64,000 nt of DNA from Agromyces sp. NDB4Y10 (GCF_001620055.1 NZ_LQGY01000055.1:1-64000); one strand, 5' to 3'; shown: positions 1 to 9,017, counted from the stretch's first letter. Numbers and translations are program-made. Notes: generated by a model from the sequence alone, not told the origin.

Positions 1-214
1 GGCCGGGCACGAGCCGCGGCGACTCGGGCGGCGGACCGGAGGGCGTCGGCGGAGCGGAGGCCGTCGGCGGCGGCCCGGGCGTGCCGCTCGCGACCGGCGA
101 CCCGGGCACGAGCGCGGTGCACGAGGCGAGTGCCGTCGCCAGTAGGGCGGCCGACAGTGCCGTCCCGACGCGACGCGTGGGCCGGCGCGTGCGCGAGACG
201 GCCGCCTCCCCCAT
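1..214 (-). CDS. lipoprotein, N-terminal part (cut by window edge)
   Basis: Only the first 71 residues are present. They begin with a twin-arginine-rich n-region (RTRRPTRR, residues 8-15), then a hydrophobic stretch and a lipobox LASC with the lipidated Cys at residue 32. A Pro/Ser/Thr/Gly-rich linker follows, so the product should be an exported, membrane-anchored lipoprotein. The ATG at 214 is preceded at about 6-7 nt by TAGCGT on the minus strand, which suggests a leaderless transcript. Function cannot be told from this part. It could belong with the two Cys-containing lipoproteins near 56 and 60 kb, but too little is visible to say. Confidence 0.6.
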   Translation of the reverse strand, partial: MGEAAVSRTRRPTRRVGTALSAALLATALASCTALVPGSPVASGTPGPPPTASAPPTPSGPPPESPRLVPG

Positions 215-304
215 GCCTCCACGCTAACCTCCCGAGCCGGTTTCCCAGTCCGCCGCGAGCCTCGTGTCCCGGCGACGGCGCTGCGCCGCAGCTTGCGAGC
301 GCGA

Positions 305-326
305 AATCTTGCGCGGACGCAAGATT
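305..326. promoter_or_regulatory. inverted repeat, candidate operator upstream of the DUF6421-like gene
   Basis: The 9-bp arms AATCTTGCG and CGCAAGATT are perfect and are separated by CGGA. The site lies about 120 bp before the start at 444, and a -10-like TAGCCT lies near 365-370. The A/T-containing arms stand out in this GC-rich stretch. The regulator is unknown. Confidence 0.35.
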
Positions 327-443
327 CCCGCGCGCACCCGCAATCAATCGCGGAGAGGCTGCACGTAGCCTTGGACGAGCGGGGCGATTCGCGCCCCGAC
401 CACCAGCGCCGCGAGGCCCGATCCCCTGAGAACGGAGGTTCCG

Positions 444-1907
444 ATGTCACAGAACACCCTGTCTGCAATCGTTGGCGAGCCCGAGGTTCTCGAGGACGAG
501 ACCGGCATCGCGATCACCCCCGAGCTCATCGCCCTCGCCGACGGCGTCGAGACCGACCCGGCCTGGCTGCGCCTCAAGGAGTCCGCCACGCGCCTCCAGT
601 CGCTGCAGGTCAAGGACGGCTCGGTCCCCGAGGAGTCCGACCGGCCCGAGGCATCCGCCCTCGTCGACGCGATCATCGAGTCGGTCGCCGCGCTCGCGCC
701 GCGATTCCCGCACGAGGCCGCCTACCTCGAGGCGCTGCAGGCCGACTTCCGGAAGTGGCAGGCCGAGGGCCTCGGCGTGCCGGACTTCCTCGACTCGCTC
801 GTCGAGTTCCAGCCGCAGCTGCACCGTGTCGACGGCATCCGCCACCTCGTCGTGTTCCCCATGTACACGCAGAACGGTTCGTCCGACCGGCACGTCGAGG
901 CGCTCGTCGTCGAGACGATCTGGCCGGAGTTCATCGCGCACCTCGAGGCCGGCGACTACGGCAACAAGCTCTTCGTGAGCCTGCGCCTGGTCGACTTCAC
1001 CCCCGGCTACGACACCAACTCGGCCGTGCTCTTCCCCGAGACGGTCGCGATGCGCGAGATCCCGCCGTTCACCTGGGGCGCGATCTTCCAGGACCGCGAG
1101 GCGGCCCGCTACCGCCGGGTCGTGCGCGCGGCCTCCGAGATCACGAAGCTCGAGCTGCCGGATGACGCGGCGTCGCTGCTCGACGACCAGGAGCTCGCCG
1201 AGCGCACGTTCGTGATGTGGGACATCATCCACGACCGCACTCACATGCGCGGCGACCTGCCGTTCGACCCGTTCATGATCAAGCAGCGGATGCCGTACTT
1301 CCTCTACTCGCTGGAGGAGCTGCGCTGCGACCTGACCGCGTTCCGCGAGTCGGTGAAGATCGAGCGCAGCCTGCGCAAGCGGGTCGAGGCCGGCGACGAG
1401 CTCGACGCGGTCGACGCCCAGATGCTCGAGCACGCCAAGCTCGTGCAGTACGCGGTGATCTTCGACCGGATCTTCCGGTTCGCGATCACCGGCTCGCGCG
1501 TGCGCAACTACGACGGACTCGGCGGACAGCTGCTGTTCGCGTGGCTGCACCAGAAGCACGTGCTCGAGTGGACCGACGTCTCGCTGAGCTTCGACTGGGA
1601 CGCGGTGCCCGACGCCGTCGTCGAACTCGGCGACGCGATCGACGAGCTCTACTGGAAGTCGATCGACCGGCCGAAGACGGCGCACTGGCTCGCCGCGTAC
1701 GAGCTGGTCCGCTCGGTGCTCACGCCCAACCCGGCGTCGGTCTGGGCCGAGGGCCTGCCCCGCGAGGTGCTCGCGGGCCCGCCCAAGGGCTACACCGACC
1801 TCGTGATGGACGACGAGTTCCCGCTCTCGATGTTCTACGAGGCGCTCGACAAGAAGATGAAGCCGGTCATCGAGTCGACGGTGGGCATCACCGCCGCCGA
1901 CGCCTGA
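444..1907 (+). CDS. DUF6421-like protein of unknown function
   Basis: The product has 487 residues, no signal peptide and no membrane segment, so it should be cytoplasmic. It matches my memory of the actinobacterial family DUF6421, which is commonly followed by a short-chain dehydrogenase, as here. A conserved-looking stretch (HDRTHMRGDLPFDPF, about residues 263-277) contains two His and several acidic residues and could hold a metal, but this is inference. The start is supported by ACGGAGG five bases before the ATG. The gene ends 147 bp before the SDR gene, and a palindromic repeat lies between them. No reaction can be assigned. Confidence 0.7.
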   Translation: MSQNTLSAIVGEPEVLEDETGIAITPELIALADGVETDPAWLRLKESATRLQSLQVKDGSVPEESDRPEASALVDAIIESVAALAPRFPHEAAYLEALQADFRKWQAEGLGVPDFLDSLVEFQPQLHRVDGIRHLVVFPMYTQNGSSDRHVEALVVETIWPEFIAHLEAGDYGNKLFVSLRLVDFTPGYDTNSAVLFPETVAMREIPPFTWGAIFQDREAARYRRVVRAASEITKLELPDDAASLLDDQELAERTFVMWDIIHDRTHMRGDLPFDPFMIKQRMPYFLYSLEELRCDLTAFRESVKIERSLRKRVEAGDELDAVDAQMLEHAKLVQYAVIFDRIFRFAITGSRVRNYDGLGGQLLFAWLHQKHVLEWTDVSLSFDWDAVPDAVVELGDAIDELYWKSIDRPKTAHWLAAYELVRSVLTPNPASVWAEGLPREVLAGPPKGYTDLVMDDEFPLSMFYEALDKKMKPVIESTVGITAADA

Positions 1908-1928
1908 CCGGTCTCGACATCTGCAACG

Positions 1929-2010
1929 CCGGTGGTCGAGTAGCACGCGAAGCGCGCGTATCGAGACGACGGGTCTCGATACGGCGCCGAGCGGCCTACT
2001 CGACCATCGG
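1929..2010. repeat. about 85-bp palindromic intergenic repeat, copy 1
   Basis: Outer arms GGTGGTCGAGTAG and CTACTCGACCATC enclose a small GCGCGAAGCGCGC-type hairpin. Inner arms TATCGAGAC and GTCTCGATA lie inside. The same layout recurs at 32235-32320 and 51865-51953, with a left-half remnant at 42210-42247. Here it separates the DUF6421-like gene from the SDR gene. Confidence 0.75.
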
Positions 2011-2054
2011 CGCGTGGAGCGCGCGCCCCGAGACGCATGAGAGGATGCCCTACC

Positions 2055-2714
2055 GTGACTGAGCTGCAGGACAAGGTCGTGGTGATCGCGGGCGCGACGA
2101 GCGCCGCCGGACGCGCGGTGGCCCGCGCCCTCGCCGACGCGGGGGCGCGCGTGGTGGCCATCGGCAGCCACCAGGGCCGGCTCGACGAGCTCGAGGTCGA
2201 GATCCCGGGCGTCGTGGGCGAGCGCGCCGACCTCACCGACGGCGACGACGTCCTCGAGGCGGCCATGCGCGTGCACGCGAAGGTGGGCGACGTCGACGGC
2301 ATCGTGCACCTCGTGGGCGGATGGCGCGGCGGCGGCGGCATCGCGGGCCAGACCGAGGAGGACTACCGGTTCCTCGAGCGCTCCTTCACGGCGCTGCGCC
2401 ACGTCAGCCGCGTGTTCTTCGACGACCTGGTCGACTCCGACGCCGGGCGCATCGCGATCGTGTCGTCGACCACGGTCGAGAAGCCCACCGCGGGCGGCGC
2501 GAACTACACCGCGATCAAGGCCGCGAGCGAGTCGTGGATGCGCTCGCTCGCCGACGGGTTCCGCAAGGCGGACTCGCCCGCCGCCTCGGTGACCTTCCGC
2601 GTGAAGTCGCTCGCCGGCCTCGAAGGGCACCTCGCCGACGAGGTCGTCGCACTGTGGTCGACGGATGCCGCGGCATCCGACCTCAACGGGCGCGTCACCA
2701 CGCTCACGGCCTGA
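2055..2714 (+). CDS. SDR-family NAD(P)-dependent oxidoreductase
   Basis: The 219-residue product has a short-chain dehydrogenase fold. A nucleotide-binding GATSAAG (residues 13-19) stands for the usual TGxxxGxG, and the catalytic Ser138, Tyr151 and Lys155 (YTAIK) are all in place. The NNAG position reads LVGGW, which is unusual. The substrate is unknown. I chose the GTG at 2055 because the protein then begins at the usual place before the first strand; an ATG six codons upstream (2037) is possible. Pairing with the DUF6421-like gene suggests a shared pathway, but a palindromic repeat between them could affect co-transcription. Confidence 0.8.
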   Translation: MTELQDKVVVIAGATSAAGRAVARALADAGARVVAIGSHQGRLDELEVEIPGVVGERADLTDGDDVLEAAMRVHAKVGDVDGIVHLVGGWRGGGGIAGQTEEDYRFLERSFTALRHVSRVFFDDLVDSDAGRIAIVSSTTVEKPTAGGANYTAIKAASESWMRSLADGFRKADSPAASVTFRVKSLAGLEGHLADEVVALWSTDAAASDLNGRVTTLTA

Positions 2715-2731
2715 GCGATCGGCCCCGCGCG

Positions 2732-4090
2732 TCAGTCGACGGTGGGCGGCAGCGCGGCATCCGTCGTCGGCTCGTCGCCGGGCTGCGGCGCCGACGTCAC
2801 CTCGCGGGCGGTGTCGGCCGGGTCGTGCTGCGCCCGGCTCAGCAGGACGAACGGCACCGCGAGCGCCTGGATGACGCCGCTCCACAGCATGGAGAAGCCG
2901 TAGCCGCCGAGGTCGGCCGTGCGACCGAGGATCGGCTGGATCGCCGCGCCTCCCGCGCTGCCGAGCAGCGAATCGAACGACAGGACCGTCGCCCGCTGCT
3001 TCGACGGGATCATGTCGTTCAGGTACGCGCGGTGCACCGGGTCGTCGATGGACGACGACACGCCCCAGACGGCGATGAGCACCACGGCGACCCAAAAGTT
3101 CGCCGAGACGGCGAGCGCGACGAGCACCGCCGCGCTCGTGATCGTCGACAGCAGGATCACGGAGGTCCGCTTGCGGAAGCGGCGCCGGACGACGGGCGCG
3201 AGCAGGCCGCCCACGATGCCCGCACCCGAGAGCAGGGCGGCTGCGAGACCGGCGATCGAGTAGGCGCCCTCGTCGCCCCACAGCTCGAGCAGGTACGGCT
3301 GGAGGGCGTAGAACGCGTAGAAGCCCACACCCGTCGTGAACGGGGTGGTGAGCATGAGCCAGCGGACCGGGCGGTTGCCGAGTCCGTGCGTGATCGACGC
3401 CCGCAGCACGGTGCGCGTGGCCTTCAGCGGACCGGCGCCGCGCTCGGGGGTGAAGCCGAGGTCGCGCATGAGCACCGCGGCCACGACGAGCATCACCACG
3501 AGGATGCCGGCCCTGATGAGGAACGGCACGCCGAGGTTGGTCAGCTGCGCGATCACGCCGCCGAGCACCGAGCCGCCGAGCATCGCCACGCTGCCGACGA
3601 TCACGGCCCGGCCGAAGACGGCCTCGAGGCTGCCCGAGTATCCGGTCGCGGTCAGGGCGTCGACGAGCCAGGCGTCGACGGCGCCGGAGAAGAACGTGAA
3701 GCCGAGGCCGAGCAGGACCGACACGACCGCCCACGCCCAGAACGGCGACTGCCACACCCAGAGCATCCAGTACAGCGCGGTGGTGGCCGCGAGGGTCAGG
3801 GTGCCGAGCAGGTACGACGCCCGGCGGCCGAGGGTGTCGGCGACGACGCCCGTCGGGATCTCGAACACGAACATCCCGAGGCTGAAGAACGCGTTCGCAG
3901 CGAACGCCTCGAGATTGGTGAGGCCCGCGTCGAGGAGGAACAGGGTGTTGATGCCCCAGATGAACGAGGCGGCGAGCGTGTTGCCGAGCGTGAGCGTGTA
4001 GTACGTGCCCTGGACACGGCGCGCGGCGCGGCCGTCGGCAGTCGGGCGGCCGCCCTCCCGGCCGTCCGCGTCGGGCGCGTCGGCGGTCAT
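2732..4090 (-). CDS. MFS transporter
   Basis: The 452-residue membrane protein has about 12 hydrophobic segments and the loop 2-3 signature of the major facilitator superfamily (DTLGRR, about residues 84-89). N- and C-terminal tails are hydrophilic. Sequences of this type are usually drug or metabolite exporters driven by the proton gradient; the substrate here is unknown. The gene faces the SDR gene, with 17 bp between the stops. An alternative GTG or ATG further upstream would only lengthen an unconserved tail. Confidence 0.75.
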   Translation of the reverse strand: MTADAPDADGREGGRPTADGRAARRVQGTYYTLTLGNTLAASFIWGINTLFLLDAGLTNLEAFAANAFFSLGMFVFEIPTGVVADTLGRRASYLLGTLTLAATTALYWMLWVWQSPFWAWAVVSVLLGLGFTFFSGAVDAWLVDALTATGYSGSLEAVFGRAVIVGSVAMLGGSVLGGVIAQLTNLGVPFLIRAGILVVMLVVAAVLMRDLGFTPERGAGPLKATRTVLRASITHGLGNRPVRWLMLTTPFTTGVGFYAFYALQPYLLELWGDEGAYSIAGLAAALLSGAGIVGGLLAPVVRRRFRKRTSVILLSTITSAAVLVALAVSANFWVAVVLIAVWGVSSSIDDPVHRAYLNDMIPSKQRATVLSFDSLLGSAGGAAIQPILGRTADLGGYGFSMLWSGVIQALAVPFVLLSRAQHDPADTAREVTSAPQPGDEPTTDAALPPTVD

Positions 4091-4250
4091 GCGCCGTGCC
4101 GCCGGGCGTGATGTCGCATGGGCTCATCCTGCTCTTCGGAGGGCCGCGACGGAAGAGCGGAGCGCGCTGCGCCCCTTCGGCGGAGTCCACATGGCGCCGG
4201 GGCTTTTGTCGTAGAAAGTTGAAAGCCGCGCATCCAACAAACTCTTTTGC

Positions 4251-4280
4251 TTGACCTGCGACGGATTAATGCCGTAGCGT
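4251..4280 (+). promoter_or_regulatory. promoter of the sugar isomerase-like gene
   Basis: TTGACC (4251-4256) and TAGCGT (4275-4280) are separated by 18 bp. The surrounding 4205-4300 stretch is clearly less GC-rich than its neighbours, as expected for a regulatory region. The 292-bp gap from 4091 to 4382 holds no convincing gene. Confidence 0.4.
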
Positions 4281-4382
4281 CCGAGAAAGTTCGTGGACGC
4301 CAACTCACGAGCAACGGTGCGGAGAGTGGCTCGAAGGGCAACGCCGCCCGTCCCCCACAACGGTTCAGTGCAAGGGAGCATC

Positions 4383-5534
4383 ATGGATGAACTGACGGAA
4401 CAGGCCGAGCACGACGCCCGGGTCCTCGGGCGCAGCCTCGGCCTGAGCCGCCGGCAGCTGCTGGCGGCCACGACGGGCATGGCCGCGGCCGCCGCCGTGG
4501 GCCTCACGGGCGGCGGTCACGCGCACGCCGCGCCGCTCGCCGCCAAGCCGGGCAACGGCAACGGCGTGCTCGTCCCGCCCGGCAAGCGGGGCATCATCCT
4601 CTACACCGTCCGCGACGCCATCAGCCGCAACCCGCTCACGAGCGACCTGCCGTCCGGCTTCAAGGAGGTGCTGGAGGAGCTCGCACGCATCGGCTACAAG
4701 CAGATCGAGTTCGCCGGCTACACCCAGAACGCCAACTCCGAGGGCGGCAACAACCTGGGCACCCCGCAGGGCGCCCAGCTGCTGCGCACCTGGCTCGACG
4801 ACAACGGGCTCGAGGCCGAGGGCAACCACGGCAGCATCCCGTCGGTCATCAACGACACCACGCTCGCGCAGTTCGACGCCGCGTGCGAGGTGGCCAACAT
4901 CCTCGGATTCGGCCACATCGGCACCGGCAGCGACCCGACGGGCAGCGCCTACCTCGCCGACTGGCAGGCCGCGGCCGATCGCTGGAACATCCTCGGCGAG
5001 CGTGCCGCCTCGCACGGGCTGAAGCTCTACACGCACAACCACGACGCCGCGTACAGCTTCCTCCTCGACGAGGGCCCGCTGGACGCAGCCGGTCGACCCA
5101 CCCGCTCGTCGGGCCTGCGCCGCCTGGAGTGGTTCCTGCAGAACACCGACCCGAACACCGTGTACCTCGAGATGGACATCTACTGGGCGCACGTCGCACA
5201 GCACCGGTTCCAGAGCTACACCGCCGCCGACGGCACCGTCGTCGACGACATCTTCGACCCGGCCGGGCTCGTGGCCGAGCAGACCACGCGCTTCCCGCTC
5301 TTCCACGCGAAGGACGGCGCCCGCAACGGCAGCGCAGCCGGTTACTCGATCGTGCCGTTCGGCCAGGGCGACATCGACTACGTGACGTTCTTCCAGCGCG
5401 TCGGCGCCAAGGGCTACCACAACGCGATGTACGAGCAGGACAACGCCGCCACGATCCCGGCGCCCGCGTCGCCCTCGCTCTCGCTGGAGAACGCCGCGTC
5501 GTCGTACGCGAACCTGGCCGCCCTGCGCGGCTGA
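4383..5534 (+). CDS. Tat-exported sugar phosphate isomerase/epimerase-like TIM-barrel protein
   Basis: The 383-residue protein starts with a twin-arginine signal (LSRRQLLAAT, about residues 21-30) followed by an Ala-rich hydrophobic region, so it should be exported folded. The mature part resembles xylose isomerase-like TIM barrels (AP_endonuc_2 type). Landmarks are the GYKQIEFAGY strand, EGNHG, THNHD, EMDIYW and HAKDG, which place acidic and His residues where this fold binds a divalent metal. The substrate is not known. The start is the ATG preceded by GGGAG. It lies 97 bp upstream of a secreted sugar dehydrogenase, and the two probably act on the same extracytoplasmic sugar. Confidence 0.8.
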   Translation: MDELTEQAEHDARVLGRSLGLSRRQLLAATTGMAAAAAVGLTGGGHAHAAPLAAKPGNGNGVLVPPGKRGIILYTVRDAISRNPLTSDLPSGFKEVLEELARIGYKQIEFAGYTQNANSEGGNNLGTPQGAQLLRTWLDDNGLEAEGNHGSIPSVINDTTLAQFDAACEVANILGFGHIGTGSDPTGSAYLADWQAAADRWNILGERAASHGLKLYTHNHDAAYSFLLDEGPLDAAGRPTRSSGLRRLEWFLQNTDPNTVYLEMDIYWAHVAQHRFQSYTAADGTVVDDIFDPAGLVAEQTTRFPLFHAKDGARNGSAAGYSIVPFGQGDIDYVTFFQRVGAKGYHNAMYEQDNAATIPAPASPSLSLENAASSYANLAALRG

Positions 5535-5543
5535 CGCGAGACC

Positions 5544-5582
5544 CCGGGCCGCGCGGGTGACCAAACCCCCCGCGCGGCCCGG
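5544..5582 (+). terminator. GC-rich hairpin between isomerase and sugar dehydrogenase genes
   Basis: A perfect 14-bp stem (CCGGGCCGCGCGGG with CCCGCGCGGCCCGG) encloses an 11-nt loop. It has no U-tract. It may end or attenuate transcription between the two exported proteins. Confidence 0.55.
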
Positions 5583-5631
5583 TACCACATGGATCCCGCC
5601 GAACCTCCTTCCATCCGACTGGAGCACATCC

Positions 5632-8394
5632 ATGCACATCGCACGTTCGCGCCTCGCGGCGCTGGTGATCGGGTCCGCGGTCGCGGCATCCGTCGCCTTC
5701 GCGGGGCCCGCCGCCGCCCACCCCGGCCATGACCACGGAGACGAGGTCACGGCCACCACGTGGGCAAACTACGAGCGCGTGACGCTCGCCACCACGAACG
5801 GCGTGGGCGAGCCGATCGACCTCGCCGTGATGCCCGACTCGCGGGTCCTGCACACCACCAGGAACGGACAGCTGCGGCTGACCGACCCGGCGCAGGGAAC
5901 GACGACGACGGTCAACACCATCGACGTCTACGCCAACTCCGAGGACGGCCTGCAGACGGTCACCCTCGACCCCGACTTCGAAGAGAACGGCTGGGTCTAC
6001 CTCTACTACGCGCCCCGCGTGATGGAGGCGCCGTACCCGACGACCACGCCGGCCGGATCCGCCCCCAACACGCTTCCCGCGGGCGCCGACGCCTCGTACT
6101 GGGACCAGTGGCTCGGGTACAACCAGCTCAGCCGCTTCAAGTGGGACGCCGAGGCGAACGCCCTCGACATGTCGACCCAGCAGGACATCATCAAGGTCGA
6201 GGTCCAGCGCGGGCAGTGCTGCCACGTCGCCGGCGACGTCGCCTTCGACAACGACGGCAACCTGCTCCTCGCCACGGGTGACAACACCCCGGCGGGCACC
6301 CCGGGTGCCAACGGCTACGCGCCGAACAACGACCGTCCCGGCTACAACCCCGGGTTCGACGCCCGACGCGGCGCCGGCAACACGAACGACCTCCGCGGCA
6401 AGATCCTGCGGATCTCGGTCCAGGAGGACGGCAGCTACACGATCCCCGAGGGCAACCTGTTCGCGCCGGGCACGGCCGACGCCCGCCCCGAGATCTTCGC
6501 CATGGGCCTGCGCAACCCGTTCCGCATGGACTTCGACCCGGTGACCGGCGCGGTCACGTGGGGCGATTACGGCCCCGACGCGGGAACCGCGAACGACCTG
6601 CGCGGCCCCATGGGCTACGTGGAGTGGCAGTCGACGACGAAGCCGATCAACGGCGGCTGGCCGTTCTGCCACGGTCCCAACGCGAACTACAACGACTGGG
6701 ACTTCGAGACCGCGACCCCCGGCGAGTGGTTCGACTGCGAGGGCACGCTCATCAACACGAGCAGCTACAACACCGGCCTCGACCAGCTGCCCACCGCGAC
6801 CGCGCCGCAGATCTGGTACGGCGACCGCCCGGAGCACCAGCCGTGGCCCGAGTTCGGCTCGGGAGGCCAGGCGCCCATGGGCGGCCCGACCTACCGCTAC
6901 GACGCCGAGAACGAGTCCGACACGAAGTTCCCGGCCTACTGGGACGGCAAGACCTTCATGGGCGAGTTCTCGCGTGACCGCGTCTTCGTCTTCTCGCAGG
7001 ACGACCCGGACGGCGAGGTCACGAAGATCGAGGAGTTCCTGCCGAACAGCGCCCTCGGCGGCGCCGCGCTCGGCGCGTGGGACAACGTCATGGACCTCGA
7101 GTTCGGCCCCGACGGCGCGCTCTACGTGCTGAACTACGGCGACGGCTTCTTCCGCGCGAACCCGGACGCCGGGCTCTACCGGATCGACTACGTCGAGGGC
7201 ACCAAGGGCCCCCGCGCGGTCATCGAAGCATCCGTGACCTCCGGCGACGGTCCGCTGACCGTCGAGTTCGACGCCTCCGGCTCCTCGCACCCCGACGAGC
7301 TCGCGCTGAGCTACGCCTGGGACTTCGAGAACTCGGGCACCTTCACCGCGGGTGAGGCGACCGCCTCGTACACCTACGAGGAGGACGGCCAGTACCAGGC
7401 GCGCGTCCGCGTCACCGACGCCGGCGGCCGCGTGAGCCTCGCCTCGGTCACCATCACGGTGGGCAACACCGCCCCGATCGTGGAGATCGTCTCGCCCGTC
7501 AACGGCTCGTTCGTGGACTGGGGCGACGAGGTCGCCTTCGAGGTGAAGGTCACCGACCCGGATGAGGACATCGACTGCAGCCGCGTGCTGTGGAGCTACG
7601 GCCTCGGCCACGACAACACGCACACCCACCCGCTGTTCACGGGCTCCGGCTGCACCGCCACGATCGAGACCTCGCTCGAGGCCGGCCACGGCGAGACGGA
7701 GAACATCTACGGCCAGATCGGCGCCTCGTACACCGACGCGGGCACCGACACGGCGCCGGCGCTGACCGGTGACGACGTGGTGCTGCTCAACCCGCGCGCC
7801 CTGCAGGCGGAGCACAGCGACGCTCGCCAGGGCGAGGTCACGGTCGTCGACGACGAGACGGCGGAGGGCTTCCGCTACCTCTCGGGCCTCGGCTCGGGTG
7901 AGTGGATCGCCTACGACCCGGTCGAGTTCGGCGGCATCACCGGCGCAGAGCTCCGCGCCAAGGGTGCCGGCACGGTGCAGCTGCGCTGGGCCGAGGCCGA
8001 CGCCGAGCCGTTCGCCACCTTCGCGGTCGACTCGACCGGCTGGACCGACGTGTCCGTGCCGCTCGTGACGATCCCCGAGGGCACCGGCCGCGTGGTCGTC
8101 ACCTCGACGGGCGGGGTCGACCTCGACCAGTTCGTCTTCACGACCTCGACGGGCGACATCCGCTCGCTGCTCGCGTCGCTCGCCGGCGACAAGCGCATCA
8201 CCAAGGGCGCGATGAACTCGTTCGGCGACGTCCTCGACGAGGTCGACGCGGCCCTCGCCGCCGACGACACGGCGACGGCGACCGAGAAGCTGCAGTTCAT
8301 CGCCACCCAGGCTCCCAAGCGGATCCGCGGTGACGCCGACGCAGCCGCCCTGGTCATCCGCGCGGTCGAGGCGGTGATCGCCGACATCGCCTAG
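5632..8394 (+). CDS. secreted PQQ-type sugar dehydrogenase with PKD and carbohydrate-binding regions
   Basis: The 920-residue protein begins with a Sec signal ending at AAAHPGHDHGDE. Residues of about 40-510 are a glucose/sorbosone dehydrogenase beta-propeller with recognisable blades (GLQTVTLDPDFEENGW, RNPFRMDFDPVTG, FGPDGALYVLNYGDG). A PKD-type Ig domain follows at about 530-610 (FDASGSSHPD), then a His/Cys-containing region, then a CBM6-like module at about 720-845. The end is a short helical region. Family members oxidise aldoses or related compounds with PQQ; cofactor use here is inferred. ATG 5632 has GGAG seven bases upstream. Confidence 0.85.
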   Translation: MHIARSRLAALVIGSAVAASVAFAGPAAAHPGHDHGDEVTATTWANYERVTLATTNGVGEPIDLAVMPDSRVLHTTRNGQLRLTDPAQGTTTTVNTIDVYANSEDGLQTVTLDPDFEENGWVYLYYAPRVMEAPYPTTTPAGSAPNTLPAGADASYWDQWLGYNQLSRFKWDAEANALDMSTQQDIIKVEVQRGQCCHVAGDVAFDNDGNLLLATGDNTPAGTPGANGYAPNNDRPGYNPGFDARRGAGNTNDLRGKILRISVQEDGSYTIPEGNLFAPGTADARPEIFAMGLRNPFRMDFDPVTGAVTWGDYGPDAGTANDLRGPMGYVEWQSTTKPINGGWPFCHGPNANYNDWDFETATPGEWFDCEGTLINTSSYNTGLDQLPTATAPQIWYGDRPEHQPWPEFGSGGQAPMGGPTYRYDAENESDTKFPAYWDGKTFMGEFSRDRVFVFSQDDPDGEVTKIEEFLPNSALGGAALGAWDNVMDLEFGPDGALYVLNYGDGFFRANPDAGLYRIDYVEGTKGPRAVIEASVTSGDGPLTVEFDASGSSHPDELALSYAWDFENSGTFTAGEATASYTYEEDGQYQARVRVTDAGGRVSLASVTITVGNTAPIVEIVSPVNGSFVDWGDEVAFEVKVTDPDEDIDCSRVLWSYGLGHDNTHTHPLFTGSGCTATIETSLEAGHGETENIYGQIGASYTDAGTDTAPALTGDDVVLLNPRALQAEHSDARQGEVTVVDDETAEGFRYLSGLGSGEWIAYDPVEFGGITGAELRAKGAGTVQLRWAEADAEPFATFAVDSTGWTDVSVPLVTIPEGTGRVVVTSTGGVDLDQFVFTTSTGDIRSLLASLAGDKRITKGAMNSFGDVLDEVDAALAADDTATATEKLQFIATQAPKRIRGDADAAALVIRAVEAVIADIA

Positions 8395-8397
8395 TCC

Positions 8398-8433
8398 TTC
8401 GCGGCGGCGGGGCTCGTCACCCGCCGCCGCGAA
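8398..8433 (+). terminator. hairpin terminator after the sugar dehydrogenase
   Basis: A perfect 14-bp stem (TTCGCGGCGGCGGG with CCCGCCGCCGCGAA) with an 8-nt loop begins three bases after the stop codon. Confidence 0.7.
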
Positions 8434-8493
8434 CCTGAGCCGGTGCGGTCGGGACAACGACCTTGGCGGGATCCGCCGGCCGCACCAAGACCG

Positions 8494-8529
8494 AGTCGGG
8501 CCGTGCTCCACGTGGAGCACGGCCCGACT
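8494..8529. repeat. perfect 36-bp palindrome
   Basis: The half-site AGTCGGGCCGTGCTCCAC is followed directly by its exact reverse complement, with CACGTG at the centre. It lies between the terminator of the sugar dehydrogenase and the leaderless holin-like gene. It may be a second terminator or a dyad operator. Confidence 0.7.
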
Positions 8530-8578
8530 TGCGCGTGCGCTCACGACCCGCGGCGGTCGGCGGCGCTAGCCTGCGAGC

Positions 8579-8968
8579 ATGGTGCGCTTCCTCATCGGGC
8601 TCGCGATCTCGCTGATCACGGCCGCGCTCGGCATCCTGCTCGCCGCATGGCTCCTCGACGAGTTCCGGGTCGAGGCCGGCGGCTTCATCGTCGCCGTGGT
8701 CGTCTTCACGGTCGCGCAGGCGATCCTCTCCCCCTTCATCTTCAACGTGGCGCGCCAGTACGCCTCCGCGATCCTCGGCGGCATCGGGCTCGTCTCCACG
8801 TTCGTCGCGCTGCTCATCGCCTCGCTGTTCCCGGGCGGCATCCGCGTCGACGGCGCGGTCACGTGGGTGCTCGCGACGCTCATCGTCTGGATCGTCACCG
8901 CGCTCGGCACCTGGCTGCTCGGCCTCTGGTGGCTGAAGAACCGAGGCGGGCAGCGCAGGGACGCCTGA
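8579..8968 (+). CDS. small four-helix membrane protein, phage-holin 4_2 family
   Basis: The 129-residue protein consists almost entirely of four hydrophobic helices separated by short loops, with a basic tail (KNRGGQRRD). This layout fits the phage_holin_4_2 family, which is widespread in bacterial chromosomes outside prophages. The role is unknown, and no lysis cassette is near. The -10-like TAGCCT sits six bases before the ATG, so the mRNA is probably leaderless. Confidence 0.65.
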   Translation: MVRFLIGLAISLITAALGILLAAWLLDEFRVEAGGFIVAVVVFTVAQAILSPFIFNVARQYASAILGGIGLVSTFVALLIASLFPGGIRVDGAVTWVLATLIVWIVTALGTWLLGLWWLKNRGGQRRDA

Positions 8969-9017
8969 GCCTGTCAAGCCCGTCGGCGCGGTGGCAGGCG
9001 GTCCGTACACTCGCCGC

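Noticed and set aside
1929-2010. tRNA-like gene at the palindromic repeat
   Set aside because: The fold is branched, but no acceptor stem, T-loop sequence or anticodon arm is present, and the copies vary where a tRNA would be fixed.
447-4190. 1247-codon open frame on the minus strand
   Set aside because: It lies antisense to the DUF6421-like and SDR genes and out of frame with the MFS gene; its composition is Arg/Gly-rich without any domain. GC-rich DNA gives such long shadows.
4849-8544. 1231-codon open frame on the minus strand
   Set aside because: It is antisense to the sugar dehydrogenase, which has clear domains. No start signal or motif supports it.
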